A stretch of 64,000 bases of DNA from Barnesiella intestinihominis YIT 11860 (GCF_000296465.1 NZ_JH815205.1:263109-327108), one strand, 5' to 3'; positions 28,504-38,683 are shown, counted from the stretch's first letter. A program made the numbers and translations. The notes: generated by a model from the letters alone, not told the origin.

Positions 28504-31500
28504 ATGAAAGATATTACGAGACATCACGATATATTCTTTGCAAACCGTTTGTCCTTATTGCGTATATGGCTGTGCATAAGCACGCTCTTTTTTACCATAG
28601 AGACATCGTTTGCACTCAACCCCAGCCGTTATGCGACCCAATCGCAACTCGCCGACGGATATTGGGTGAAAGTGGCTGTTTACGAATCCGGTATTCACCA
28701 AATCACCTATCGGGAACTCCGTAGATGGGGATTTTCCGATCCCTCGGCCGTGACCGTTTTCGGATACGGAGGCGCCATGCTACCCGAAACATTTTCTGAG
28801 AACGATATAGACGACCTGAATCAGTTACCCGTCATACGCACCGACAGTAAAATATTGTTCTACGCACAAGGCCCCATTTCATGGTCGTATAACGAAAAAA
28901 CCAAAGAATACGACCATGAACAAAACACATATTCTACCGCAGGATATTATTTCCTGACTGACAGTAAAAATCAATCGGCGACCATCGTCGAGCGAGAAGG
29001 GGGACAAACGACCGGATTACAGGACATAACTTCATTCGACGAACACGCCGTATACGAACAGGAATTATATTCTCCCGGTTCGACAGGACGATTATTTTTA
29101 GGCGACGATTTCCGCTATACGACATCTAAGAGTTTTACATTCGAACTTCCCGGCGTAGACAATTCCTCTCCTGTAAAATTAAGAACTTCTTTCGGAGCAA
29201 AAATATTAGGTGGAACTGCCACACTTGTCTTTGCCCGCAATGGACAAACTCTTCCATCGAGCAACACCGACAATATAGGAGCAGGATCGAGCAGTTCTTA
29301 TGACTTCGTAAGAATGACCTCGACGCTCAAAGAAATCGACCTCGACAGCGAGGAACTGGCTTTTACGCTCCTTTTCCGACAAAACGGAGGTTCTCTCTCT
29401 ATGGCCCGTCTCAATTATTTTCGGTTCAACTATAAAAGAAAATTGCAATTATACAACGGAAGTATCCAATTCCGGCTGGGTCAGCTCCCTGCGAACAGTT
29501 GCTATAACCTGCAAGGTTACTCGACGACGACTCATATCTGGGATATATCGGATCCTCTGAATCCCGTTTCTATCAAACCCAACGTCAACAACGGTAATGC
29601 ACGTTTCGTACCTACGAAAGGAAATGAAGAATACATTGCATTCGACGAACAAGCTACCGTTGCCTCGGTAGAGTTTATTGAAAAAGTGCCTAACCAAAAT
29701 TTACACGGTTTGACAACCCCCGACATGGTTATTCTCACGCCCAAAGAATATATCTCCTACGCCCAAAGCATCGCTCGATTGCATAATGAGAACGACGGTA
29801 TGGAGGTAGCTGTCATCGACCATGAAACCGTATTCAACGAATTCTCCTCGGGAACACCCGATGCGACAGCCTATCGACGACTGATGAAAATGTTTTTCGA
29901 TCGAAAAGGTGGCCTCGACGGAGAGCCTTTATACCTATTGCTTTTTGGAAAAGGATTATACGATAACCGAAAAATAGGAGAAACCGGTAAATATGTGAAA
30001 TACCCCACACTCCTCACATACCAGCACGGCAGCGGAACAGACGAACGTCAATCCTATACGACAGACGATTACTTCGGATTCCTCGACGACGATTCCGGGA
30101 ATAGAATAGCGTCGGATAAACTCCGTGTCAATATAGGCCGTTTGCCCATAAAAAGCGAACAAGAAGCCAAAGATGTGGTATCCAAATTATACAATTATAT
30201 AGAGAATAACGATAAGGGCTCTTGGAAAAATCAGGTTCTTGTCGTCGCCGACGATGAAAATTATGCCATTCACATGGAACAGGCCGAAGAGATTTGCAGC
30301 ATTATGGAGAATAGCGATGCCCACTGTTTCATCAACAAAGTCTACACGGATGCTTACACGGCAGAAATAGGCTCCACGGGACGAACATACCCTTCGGCCA
30401 AGAAAAAATTATTACAAATTTTAGATGACGGCGTTCTCGTAGTAGATTATATAGGTCACGGCAGTACCGTGGCATGGACACATGAAGATTTATTGAATAT
30501 AGGCGACATTCAATCCATGTATTTAAAAAGGTTGCCACTGTTTATCACAGCGACTTGTGACTTCGGACGTTACGATCACGAAGAAACATCGGGTGGAGAA
30601 ATCCTTTGCCTGAATCCGAACGGAGGAGGTATAGCCCTCATCACCACGACCCGAGTCGTTTATATCAGCGACAATCACTATCTCAACAGTGGTGTAGCGC
30701 AACAAATATTCAAAAAAAATGAAAATCACGAGTATCCACGACTCGGCGACATATTGCGTGAAGCGAAATGCAACATTGCACAAACAGACAGCAACAAATT
30801 GAACTACACCCTATTGGGAGATCCGGCTCTAAAATTATTATACCCCGATTACCAAATTAAGGTAACCGAAATAAACGGGCATGACATCACTCAAACCACA
30901 CCGACCATACAAGCGAGAGACTCCGTTTCTATAAAGGGAGAGATATATACCCCCGGCGGAGAAAAAGCGACCGATTATAACGGTATCATCTGTCCGACGG
31001 TCTATGATTCCGAAGTAACCGTAGTAACCCACGGCTATGGAGAGGAAGGCAAAGCCATAGAATTTAAAGAAAGGAGCAACCGCCTTTATGTGGGAAAAGA
31101 CTCTATCGTCAACGGCATTTTTGAAATTTCATTCAAAGTCCCGAGAGAAATCAACTTTGCCGATGACAAGGGATTGATAAATCTATATTGCTATAACGAT
31201 GAAGGTCAAGAGGGAAACGGCAATGAATCCAACTTTATCGTAGGAGGATTTAACGACGACTCGAACGAAGATTTTGAAGGTCCGCAGATATATTCTGCCT
31301 ACCTCAACTCCGAAGAGTTCAAATACGGCGATACGGTCAACGAATCGCCTCTGTTTATGGCCGAGGTGTATGATGAATCGGGAATAAACATATCCGATGC
31401 CGGTATCGGGCATCAGATGACTATTACCTTAGACGATAAAACCGTATATACCGACGTATCTTCTTACTTCCAACCTGCATTGGGCGAATTCGGCAGAGGG

Positions 31501-31938
31501 TTTATCGCATACCCTTTGAGCGGACTGAGCGAAGGGGAACACTCTTTACGATTAAAAGTGTGGGACACCGAAAACAATTCGTCGGAAACCGAAATAGGCT
31601 TTACGGTAAAGGCCGGATTAAAACCTGTTATTTATGACTTGTATGCCGATCGTAACCCGGCCAGCACTTCGACAAATTTCTATTTGAGACACAACAGACC
31701 GGATGCCGTGATAAACGTAACCATATCGGTATATAATCTGATGGGGGTAGAAGTATGGCGTTATACGGGAAAAGGTCTCTCCGACATGTACAAGTCCTAC
31801 CCGATTACATGGGATTTGACCGACGGTAGCGGAACTCGGGTTCCCGGTGGTATCTACTTGTACAAAGCGATTATATCGACCGACAACGAACACGAAACCA
31901 CTCGTTCGAAAAAACTCTGTGTGACCGGCAGAGAATAG
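28504..31938 (+). CDS. porU: type IX secretion sortase PorU, first copy
   Basis: 1144 aa, usual PorU length. PorU is a C25 (gingipain-like) cysteine protease on the cell surface that removes the C-terminal signal of T9SS cargo and attaches the cargo to the surface. A signal segment is near the N-terminus. The catalytic pair is H652 (DYIGHGS) and C685 (TATCDFGRYD), 33 residues apart, the spacing I recall for P. gingivalis PorU. The C-terminus (VWRYTGKG, GGIYLYKA) is a CTD-like module. Upstream are the 82-bp promoter repeats. It is paralogous to 33341-36751. Confidence 0.92.
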   Translation: MKDITRHHDIFFANRLSLLRIWLCISTLFFTIETSFALNPSRYATQSQLADGYWVKVAVYESGIHQITYRELRRWGFSDPSAVTVFGYGGAMLPETFSENDIDDLNQLPVIRTDSKILFYAQGPISWSYNEKTKEYDHEQNTYSTAGYYFLTDSKNQSATIVEREGGQTTGLQDITSFDEHAVYEQELYSPGSTGRLFLGDDFRYTTSKSFTFELPGVDNSSPVKLRTSFGAKILGGTATLVFARNGQTLPSSNTDNIGAGSSSSYDFVRMTSTLKEIDLDSEELAFTLLFRQNGGSLSMARLNYFRFNYKRKLQLYNGSIQFRLGQLPANSCYNLQGYSTTTHIWDISDPLNPVSIKPNVNNGNARFVPTKGNEEYIAFDEQATVASVEFIEKVPNQNLHGLTTPDMVILTPKEYISYAQSIARLHNENDGMEVAVIDHETVFNEFSSGTPDATAYRRLMKMFFDRKGGLDGEPLYLLLFGKGLYDNRKIGETGKYVKYPTLLTYQHGSGTDERQSYTTDDYFGFLDDDSGNRIASDKLRVNIGRLPIKSEQEAKDVVSKLYNYIENNDKGSWKNQVLVVADDENYAIHMEQAEEICSIMENSDAHCFINKVYTDAYTAEIGSTGRTYPSAKKKLLQILDDGVLVVDYIGHGSTVAWTHEDLLNIGDIQSMYLKRLPLFITATCDFGRYDHEETSGGEILCLNPNGGGIALITTTRVVYISDNHYLNSGVAQQIFKKNENHEYPRLGDILREAKCNIAQTDSNKLNYTLLGDPALKLLYPDYQIKVTEINGHDITQTTPTIQARDSVSIKGEIYTPGGEKATDYNGIICPTVYDSEVTVVTHGYGEEGKAIEFKERSNRLYVGKDSIVNGIFEISFKVPREINFADDKGLINLYCYNDEGQEGNGNESNFIVGGFNDDSNEDFEGPQIYSAYLNSEEFKYGDTVNESPLFMAEVYDESGINISDAGIGHQMTITLDDKTVYTDVSSYFQPALGEFGRGFIAYPLSGLSEGEHSLRLKVWDTENNSSETEIGFTVKAGLKPVIYDLYADRNPASTSTNFYLRHNRPDAVINVTISVYNLMGVEVWRYTGKGLSDMYKSYPITWDLTDGSGTRVPGGIYLYKAIISTDNEHETTRSKKLCVTGRE

Positions 31939-31967
31939 CCTGTTTCTTCGACAAGGATATACATCGC

Positions 31968-31987
31968 CGATCCCTTTTAAGGGATCG
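31968..31987. repeat. perfect palindrome between porU1 and rex
   Basis: CGATCCCTTTTAAGGGATCG is a 20-nt perfect palindrome 29 nt after the porU1 stop. There is no clear T-tract, so it is either a weak terminator or a protein site next to the rex promoter. Confidence 0.5.
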
Positions 31988-31998
31988 AGTAAAAAATA

Positions 31999-32033
31999 TT
32001 TGAACCAAAATTCAGTATTTTGTTATATCTTTG
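31999..32033 (+). promoter_or_regulatory. putative rex promoter
   Basis: TTTG (31999-32002), 23 nt, TATCTTTG (32026-32033). The region TTGTTATATCTTTGTATATCAA overlaps the -7 box and is partly dyad (TTG-n-TATA ... TATA-n-CAA), so an autoregulatory Rex site is possible but not close to the classic consensus. Confidence 0.45.
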
Positions 32034-32053
32034 TATATCAAACAGTCAAAAAG

Positions 32054-32701
32054 ATGTATAATTCGGATTCGAAATCTACAATTAAATTACCGGAGCCTTC
32101 GCTTCGCAGGCTTCCGTGGTATTTGGCTTATATAAAATTGCTACAAACAAAAGGAGAAGAATATGTTTCTTCCACACAAATAGCAAAGGAAATAGGCGTA
32201 GATTCGTCGAAAATAGCCAAAGACCTCTCTTTTATCAATATTTCGGGGAAAACCCGTGTCGGTTATGAAATAAATTCGTTAGTCGCTGTACTGGAAGAAT
32301 TTCTCGGATTCACGTCTATGCACAAAGCATTCATTTTCGGAGTTGGAAGTTTGGGGGCCGCGCTCATGCAAGATTCGGGATTGTCGCAATACGGTCTCGA
32401 AGTCGTTGCCGGGTTCGATGTCAAACCCGAGTTGGCAGGAACCTTCATTAATCATATTCCGGTATATCCCCTGTCTCAATTCACTCAAAAGCAAAAAGAG
32501 TTGGGTGTCCAAATAGGAATATTGACCGTCCCGATAGACAAAGCTCAAAGTGCGACAGAAGAGATGATAGCCGGAGGTATCAAAGCGATTTGGAACTTTA
32601 CCCCTTACCGGATTCGAGTTCCCAAACATATAGTTATTCAAAACACATCTATTTATGCTCATTTAGCCGTTATGTTCAATCGGTTAAATAATATCAAGTA
32701 A
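32054..32701 (+). CDS. rex: redox-sensing transcriptional repressor Rex
   Basis: 215 aa from ATG at 32054. An upstream start at 32000 is rejected because it lies inside the promoter. The winged helix is at about 1-75 (LPEPSLRRLPWYLAYIKLL, SSTQIAKEIGVDSSKIAKDL), and the NAD(H)-binding Rossmann domain is at about 80-190 (FGVGSLGAALMQ, VVAGFDVKPE). Rex represses fermentation and respiration genes until NADH rises. Its place between porU1 and a hydrolase gene inside the T9SS block is unusual. Confidence 0.93.
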   Translation: MYNSDSKSTIKLPEPSLRRLPWYLAYIKLLQTKGEEYVSSTQIAKEIGVDSSKIAKDLSFINISGKTRVGYEINSLVAVLEEFLGFTSMHKAFIFGVGSLGAALMQDSGLSQYGLEVVAGFDVKPELAGTFINHIPVYPLSQFTQKQKELGVQIGILTVPIDKAQSATEEMIAGGIKAIWNFTPYRIRVPKHIVIQNTSIYAHLAVMFNRLNNIK

Positions 32702-32706
32702 ATCTC

Positions 32707-33324
32707 ATGAAAATAATTGCCGTCGGTTGGAATTATAGAGGACACAATGCAGAGATGAACCAAAAAGAAACTCCTCAAAATCCCATCATTTTTTTTAAAC
32801 CCGAAACGGCTTTACTAAAAGACGGGAAGCCATTTTTTTTACCTCAATTCTCCGACCGTATCGAATACGAAACCGAATTGGTTTTCCACATTTCCCGATT
32901 AGGGAAAAACATAGCCGGTAAATTTGCACATCGATACTACGACTCTGTAACGGTAGGCATCGACCTCACGGCCAGGGACAAGCAAGCCGAAGCAAGGGCG
33001 AACGGAAATCCGTGGGACATTGCAAAAGGATTCGACAACTCGGCTCCCATCGGAAAATTCATTCCATTACCCGAACAAACACCCAAAGCCGACAATATAA
33101 ATTTCTCTTTGTTTATAAACGGAGTAAAAGTACAACAAGGCAATAGTCAAGATATGATTTTCCACATCGATGAACTCATCGCTTATATCAGCCAATTCTA
33201 TACCTTGAAAATAGGAGACCTCATCTTTACCGGAACACCGGCAGGAGTAGGACCCGTAAAAATAGGAGACCATCTCGAAGGGTATTTGGAAGAAACAAAA
33301 GTTCTTGATTTTTTTGTTAAATAG
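32707..33324 (+). CDS. fumarylacetoacetate hydrolase family protein
   Basis: 205 aa, the compact FAH fold. Signatures are NYRGHNAEMN, a PIIFFKPETALL segment, the metal-ligand region EYETELVFHISRLGKN, VGIDLTARDKQAEARANGNPW and the C-terminal GDLIFTGTPAGVGP. The FAHD1-like group cleaves C-C bonds in acylpyruvates or oxaloacetate; the substrate is not identified. It starts 5 nt after rex and ends 16 nt before porU2, so all appear cotranscribed. Confidence 0.9.
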   Translation: MKIIAVGWNYRGHNAEMNQKETPQNPIIFFKPETALLKDGKPFFLPQFSDRIEYETELVFHISRLGKNIAGKFAHRYYDSVTVGIDLTARDKQAEARANGNPWDIAKGFDNSAPIGKFIPLPEQTPKADNINFSLFINGVKVQQGNSQDMIFHIDELIAYISQFYTLKIGDLIFTGTPAGVGPVKIGDHLEGYLEETKVLDFFVK

Positions 33325-33340
33325 CCATTAGTTTATACCA

Positions 33341-36300
33341 ATGCCTCATACGATTAAGCGAACACAAAAACAAAGAATATTATCCATTATAGCTTGTTTT
33401 TATATTTTACTCCAACCTACATACGGAAGAGATCGACAAGACTATGCGGAAAACTCCATATTAGCGGAAGGCAATTGGGTAAAGATATCGACAACCGATG
33501 CAGGAATTTACCAAATAACAGAAGACTCTTTGAGGGCTTGGGGTTTTACAGACCCTTCAAAAATAAAACTGTTCGGATATGGAGGAACCGTCATCGATGA
33601 ACTATTTGCAAACAGCGATAACTACATAGACGACCTACCGCAAATTCCACTTTGGCGACATAACAACAAACTATATTTTTATTCGCAAGGCACTACCAAA
33701 TGGTCTTTCGATTCTGCCAGTCAAGAATTTGTACATCGGCTTCACCCCTATTCTACATATGCCTGCTATTTCCTGACAGATAGAAACATCGAATCTACCG
33801 ACTTTCCTACCATATCATCTTCCTTACCGACCGAGATCGATACCCCGATTACCGTATTCGACGACTATGCCCTACACGAAAAAGAATTAATATCGGTAGG
33901 CAAAACGGGACAAAATTTCTTCGGTGAAGATTTTCTATCGAATTCGAATCAAGACTTCACGTTTCACCTATCGGGAGCACAACCCTCTCCGATAAAAATA
34001 AGAGTATCTTTCGGAGCAAAAATCAGTGGAAGCGAAGGGTATATACACATTTCTTACAATGGGACCGAATTACCGACCAATACCTCGAACAAAATCACAA
34101 AATATTACGATAGCCATGAATTTCTTCGAGTAGCTTCCCCACTTAAAACAGTGAACCGAGCCGAGGAAGAATCAACGATAAGCCTTCGCTACGCCAGTAC
34201 TGGAACAACCCTATCGGCATATCTCGATTACATCAGACTCAATTATAAACGTAAGTTACAATTATACAACGGGCAAGTCTGCTTTCGTTTTATCAACCGG
34301 CAAACCGACAATTATTACCAAATAGAAAACAGTACAGCCACAACATTGGTTTGGGACGTCACTACGCCCCATAGACCGAAAAACATTACAACCTCATTCG
34401 ATAACAACACAACCTCATTTACACCAGAAGATGCTCAACTCAGAGAGTTCATTGCGTTCGACCCGGAACAAAATTTTCCTTCTCCGTCCTTCGTACGGCA
34501 AATCGAAAACCAAAACTTACACGCATTGAATATCCCCGAACTAACGATCATCACCCCAGCAGCATTACAGACAGAAGCCGAACGCGTAGCTCAGCTGCAC
34601 AGAGAAGAAGGACTAACCGTCGCAGTTATTGAACAAGAAAAAATTTTCAACGAATTTTCATCGGGAACACCCGATGCCTCGGCCTATCGAAGATTAATGA
34701 AAATGTTTTACGACAGAGCCGAAGGTAATGAAAACGTTCGTCCGCGTTATCTGCTTCTTTTCGGAGACGGTTCTTACAACAACCGCAAATCTATGGAAAA
34801 GTTACATTCACCCGAATGCAACATGTTACTTACCTACCAATCGAAAACAAGTATCGACGAACGAGAATCATTCGTTATAGAAGATTATTTCGGTTTCTTG
34901 GAAGACAATTCGGGCGAAGAAATAAAGGTCGATAAAGTATGTTTAGGAATCGGTCGTTTTCCCATTTCCTCGATTAAAAACGCACGATTGGTAGTAGATA
35001 AACTATATCGATATGTACACGACAAAGACTTTTCCTCATGGAAAAACAATATCTGCATAGCTGCCGACGATGGAGACGGAGCGATACACGCCGAACAAGC
35101 CGATAAAGGAAGTGACACCCTTTTACTCAAAAATACTTCTCAACCGAGATTGGGATTCAGAGTGAATAAAATATACATCGACTCCTATTATATGGATCCC
35201 CAAACAATAAAATACCCCGAAGCCAATCGGGAGTTGATGAAACAATTCAATGAAGGTATGCTCGTCTTCAATTATATAGGACACAATGACCCCGAAGTAG
35301 GATTTACCGGAGAAGGATTATTTTCCCGATATGAAATGGACCATCTTACCAATACGCGGTTACCCCTATTTATCACCATCACATGCGACTACTGCCAATT
35401 CGACGCAGAAGACGTTTCAGCCGGAGAGAACGTATTCCTCAACCCCTCTGCCGGAGCCATAGCCTTAATAACGACTACCCGTGTGGTTTATACCGATGGC
35501 AACGATAAAATCAATCGACGATTAATGAAGCGACTCTTTGATCGGGATTCCAATGGTTCTCCTTTACGAATAGGAGATGTTTTAAAACTGGCTAAACGAG
35601 ATTTCAACACCGAAATCGACAAGAACAAACTCAACTACGTTCTTATCGGAGACCCGGCTTTAAAACTTGCTTACCCCGAACATTCCATACAAGTTACCCG
35701 TATAAACGGAAATAGCGGCGAAAAAAATATCGAAATGATTCCGGGCAAAAATTATACGGTGGAGGGTGAAATACGATCTCACCAAAATGAGCTACTTTCC
35801 GATTTCAACGGTTATATATACTATAACCTATATGACAAAGAAAAACAGTTCACCACATTGGCACATCAAGACGAAAAAACATGGACTTATACGCATCGCC
35901 CCGATTTATTGACTACCGGTAAAGGCACGATACAAAACGGGACATTCCGAATCACCGTCGCACTCCCGATTGACAATTCACATTCCGGGAAATCCGGGCT
36001 GCTAAATTTGTACGCCTATGACGAATCGGGCAGAGAAGCCAACGGATATACCGATAAATTAATCGTCAGCACGGCTGTCGAACCGATAACAGAAGATATA
36101 CAAGGCCCCGACATCGAGTTCGCCGGAATTAACGACGATTCCTTCACCGAAGGAATATTAGTAAACAATCCGGCCACGTTCGTTTGTAAATTCTCGGACC
36201 CTTCCGGTATATGGAGCGGAAACAGCTTAGGCAAACAAATGACCTTATCGCTCGATGGCACATGTATCGAAGAAAACGTCGCTCGCTATTACAAGCCTAT

Positions 36301-36751
36301 CGCAGAAAGCGAGATTCCCGAAGGAGAATTCATATACCCCCTCCCTCGACTGAGTAACGGATTGCATACACTTACATTCAAAGTATTCGACACCTTAGGA
36401 AATTCATCGGAAGTAACCATAGCTTTCGAAGTCAAAGAGAACAGCGAAACATATACCATCTCCCTTGAAGAAGAACCGGCGACCGAAAGAGCAACAATCT
36501 CGTGTCAAGACCAAAACGGGAACGACGTCACAGAATCGAAACATACCCGAATCTCTGTTACTAACACCTTAGGCGAAGAAATCTGGTCGTATGAAACGAC
36601 CGAGAATAACCTGTTCCCCTTGACTTGGAATCTCCAAGACAACAACGGAAAGAGAGTATCGGCCGGTCAATACTATTGCAAGGGTTATTTCGAAACATCT
36701 GCCGGGACAATCGTTACACCCGCTAAAAAAATCGTGGTTATCACGCAATAA
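33341..36751 (+). CDS. type IX secretion sortase PorU, second copy
   Basis: 1136 aa, collinear with porU1 along its length, including near-identical blocks such as FNEFSSGTPDA-x-AYRRLMKMF and LNYVLIGDPALKL. The catalytic pair is kept (H648 in FNYIGHND, C682 in TITCDYCQFD), though the context differs from porU1 (GHND rather than GHGS) and the C-terminal module is more diverged. It may be a second active sortase or a specialised paralogue. It is 53 nt upstream of porV, the usual porU-porV arrangement. Confidence 0.9.
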   Translation: MPHTIKRTQKQRILSIIACFYILLQPTYGRDRQDYAENSILAEGNWVKISTTDAGIYQITEDSLRAWGFTDPSKIKLFGYGGTVIDELFANSDNYIDDLPQIPLWRHNNKLYFYSQGTTKWSFDSASQEFVHRLHPYSTYACYFLTDRNIESTDFPTISSSLPTEIDTPITVFDDYALHEKELISVGKTGQNFFGEDFLSNSNQDFTFHLSGAQPSPIKIRVSFGAKISGSEGYIHISYNGTELPTNTSNKITKYYDSHEFLRVASPLKTVNRAEEESTISLRYASTGTTLSAYLDYIRLNYKRKLQLYNGQVCFRFINRQTDNYYQIENSTATTLVWDVTTPHRPKNITTSFDNNTTSFTPEDAQLREFIAFDPEQNFPSPSFVRQIENQNLHALNIPELTIITPAALQTEAERVAQLHREEGLTVAVIEQEKIFNEFSSGTPDASAYRRLMKMFYDRAEGNENVRPRYLLLFGDGSYNNRKSMEKLHSPECNMLLTYQSKTSIDERESFVIEDYFGFLEDNSGEEIKVDKVCLGIGRFPISSIKNARLVVDKLYRYVHDKDFSSWKNNICIAADDGDGAIHAEQADKGSDTLLLKNTSQPRLGFRVNKIYIDSYYMDPQTIKYPEANRELMKQFNEGMLVFNYIGHNDPEVGFTGEGLFSRYEMDHLTNTRLPLFITITCDYCQFDAEDVSAGENVFLNPSAGAIALITTTRVVYTDGNDKINRRLMKRLFDRDSNGSPLRIGDVLKLAKRDFNTEIDKNKLNYVLIGDPALKLAYPEHSIQVTRINGNSGEKNIEMIPGKNYTVEGEIRSHQNELLSDFNGYIYYNLYDKEKQFTTLAHQDEKTWTYTHRPDLLTTGKGTIQNGTFRITVALPIDNSHSGKSGLLNLYAYDESGREANGYTDKLIVSTAVEPITEDIQGPDIEFAGINDDSFTEGILVNNPATFVCKFSDPSGIWSGNSLGKQMTLSLDGTCIEENVARYYKPIAESEIPEGEFIYPLPRLSNGLHTLTFKVFDTLGNSSEVTIAFEVKENSETYTISLEEEPATERATISCQDQNGNDVTESKHTRISVTNTLGEEIWSYETTENNLFPLTWNLQDNNGKRVSAGQYYCKGYFETSAGTIVTPAKKIVVITQ

Positions 36752-36803
36752 TCCCCACGATTCTCTGTTTATTATATACATGTAATTCGTAACGTCAGCA
36801 AAG

Positions 36804-38009
36804 ATGAAAAGAGTGTCTTTTTATATTATAACAATTATTCTTGTATCGTTATTCTTGCCGGTATATGCCTTTGCAGCCAACGGAAATTCGACCAAGAATG
36901 AATTCAACCCTATCAATACAGGAGTCACTTCGCTAAGCATAACTCCCGATTCTCGTGGAGCATCGATGGGTGACTTAGGTGTCGCCACCGACCCCGATGC
37001 AAACTCTCAATTCTGGAACCCTTCCAAATATGCTTTCGCTTACAGCCAAGCAGGTGTATCTCTATCGTACACACCGTGGTTACGCAAACTGGTAAACGAC
37101 ATCTATTTGGCCTATTTAGCGGGGTATTGGAAATTGGGAAGCAGCGATTTACAGGCATTAAGTGCCTCTTTACGCTATTTTTCATTGGGAGAAATCGTAC
37201 TCACCGATAATCAAGGAAACGCACAAAATAGCATAACCCCTTATGAAATGGCTTTCGATGTAGGATATTCCCGCAAATTGTCCGATAAATTTTCTATGGG
37301 TGTCGTATTCCGTTACATTTATTCCGACTTAGGGTTTCATTACGACGAATCGAGTGTTTCCGATGCATCGGGTGCATCGGCCTTCGCTGCCGATATATCG
37401 GGATACTACACGACTTATCCCATCATAGGTCGTAACGAATGCCAATGGTCTTTGGGTTTCAATATCTCCAACATCGGAACCAAAGTATCTTATGACGGAG
37501 GTAATGAAAACGCATTCCTACCTACTAATTTGAAAATAGGTACATCGTTTCTTTTTCCATTAGCCGAATATAACACACTATCGTTGAACCTCGATCTCAA
37601 CAAATTATTAGTTCCTTCTACCCCCCAAGTTTCCAATTACGAAACAGAAGAAGAGTATGAAGAAGCCAAAGAGAAATGGCAAAATACCTCACCTATATCC
37701 GGTATATTCAAATCGTTTACCGATGCTCCGGGAGGATTCAAAGAGGAGCTTCGAGAAATAAACTTTTCGATAGGAGCCGAATATTCTTACAATCAACAAT
37801 TCTTCCTGAGAGCCGGATACTTCAACGAAAACAAATACAAAGGAAACCGCAAATATTTTTCTTTCGGAGCCGGATTTTCCTTGAACGTATTGAAAATAGA
37901 TGCGGCATATATGGTGGCAACAGCACAAACAAGTCCTTTGGATCAAACACTTCGTTTCACCCTCTCGTTCGACATGGACGGGCTTAAAGACCTTCTGGGA
38001 AGACGATGA
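36804..38009 (+). CDS. porV: type IX secretion outer-membrane protein PorV
   Basis: 401 aa. A signal peptide of about 24 residues is followed by a FadL-like beta-barrel. Diagnostic PorV features are the start of the mature part (NTGVTSLSITPDSRGASMGD, then LGVATDPDA), ...FWNPSKYAF, and a strand-rich body. PorV carries folded cargo from the translocon to PorU at the outer membrane. It follows porU2, and its last codons overlap the ispF start (ATGA). Confidence 0.93.
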   Translation: MKRVSFYIITIILVSLFLPVYAFAANGNSTKNEFNPINTGVTSLSITPDSRGASMGDLGVATDPDANSQFWNPSKYAFAYSQAGVSLSYTPWLRKLVNDIYLAYLAGYWKLGSSDLQALSASLRYFSLGEIVLTDNQGNAQNSITPYEMAFDVGYSRKLSDKFSMGVVFRYIYSDLGFHYDESSVSDASGASAFAADISGYYTTYPIIGRNECQWSLGFNISNIGTKVSYDGGNENAFLPTNLKIGTSFLFPLAEYNTLSLNLDLNKLLVPSTPQVSNYETEEEYEEAKEKWQNTSPISGIFKSFTDAPGGFKEELREINFSIGAEYSYNQQFFLRAGYFNENKYKGNRKYFSFGAGFSLNVLKIDAAYMVATAQTSPLDQTLRFTLSFDMDGLKDLLGRR

Positions 38010-38482
38010 AAACACGTATAGGTTTCGGATTCGATGTCCACAAATTGGTCGAAGGACGGGAATTATGGTTAGGAGGAATACGTATCGAGCACACCCTCGG
38101 ACTCTTGGGACACTCCGATGCCGATGTTCTTATTCATGCTTTATGCGATGCCCTGCTCGGAGCGGCGAACATGCGTGACATAGGATTTCACTTCCCCGAT
38201 ACGGCCAACGAATATAAAAACATAGACAGCAAGATTTTACTAAAAAAGACCGTGGAGCTCATTCGAGAAAAAGGATTTTCGATAGGAAATGCCGACATAA
38301 CGGTCTGTGCCGAACGCCCTAAACTCAACCCACATATTCCTCTCATGCAAAAAACACTTTCAGAATGTATGGGCATCGATCTTGAAGATATATCCATTAA
38401 AGCCACTACTACCGAAAAATTAGGCTTTACAGGAAGAGAGGAAGGAATTTCTGCTTATGCCGTAGTACTTTTGGAAAAATAA
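38006..38482 (+). CDS. ispF: 2-C-methyl-D-erythritol 2,4-cyclodiphosphate synthase
   Basis: 158 aa, standard length. It acts in the non-mevalonate isoprenoid pathway, forming the cyclodiphosphate with release of CMP. Motifs are RIGFGFDVHKLVEGR (metal-binding Asp and His), GLLGHSDADVLIHALCDALLGA, DIGFHFPDT and TTTEKLGFTGREEGI. The start codon overlaps the porV stop by 4 nt, so it is the last gene of the T9SS transcript. A terminator follows at 38484-38526. Confidence 0.97.
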   Translation: MKTRIGFGFDVHKLVEGRELWLGGIRIEHTLGLLGHSDADVLIHALCDALLGAANMRDIGFHFPDTANEYKNIDSKILLKKTVELIREKGFSIGNADITVCAERPKLNPHIPLMQKTLSECMGIDLEDISIKATTTEKLGFTGREEGISAYAVVLLEK

Positions 38483-38483
38483 C

Positions 38484-38526
38484 GAAGAGAAAGCCGTAAA
38501 ATCAACAGCTTTCTCTTCTCTTTTCT
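38484..38526 (+). terminator. terminator after ispF
   Basis: GAAGAGAAAGC (38484-38494) pairs with GCTTTCTCTTC (38508-38518), followed by TCTTTTC, directly after the ispF stop. Confidence 0.7.
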
Positions 38527-38553
38527 GCGATTTCTTTAACCAAACAATTCTCA

Positions 38554-38585
38554 GAAAAAAAGGGCTATGACCCAATAAGTAGCCC
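38554..38585 (-). terminator. second minus-strand terminator
   Basis: On the minus strand GGGCTA and TAGCCC (38562-38585) form a stem followed by T8 (38554-38561). It lies about 100 nt downstream of the RNA at 38684-38866. It may be a backup terminator for that RNA or the end of a separate ~95-nt transcript; a TATTTTTG box at 38656-38663 lacks a clear -33 partner. Confidence 0.55.
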
Positions 38586-38683
38586 ACAAGTTCAATTCAT
38601 GGTCTTTTCGCAGAAAATAAACAGGAAAATCCCCTCTTTCGTAATCTCGTCTAAACAAAAATAAACCCACAAAACTTTAAAAT

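Noticed and set aside
31999-32040. A classic Rex operator at the rex promoter
   Set aside because: The dyad matches TTGTGAA-type consensus poorly; it is kept only as a possibility in the promoter entry.
32000-32053. Upstream start for Rex
   Set aside because: The segment contains the -33 and -7 boxes, so it would not be transcribed from that promoter.
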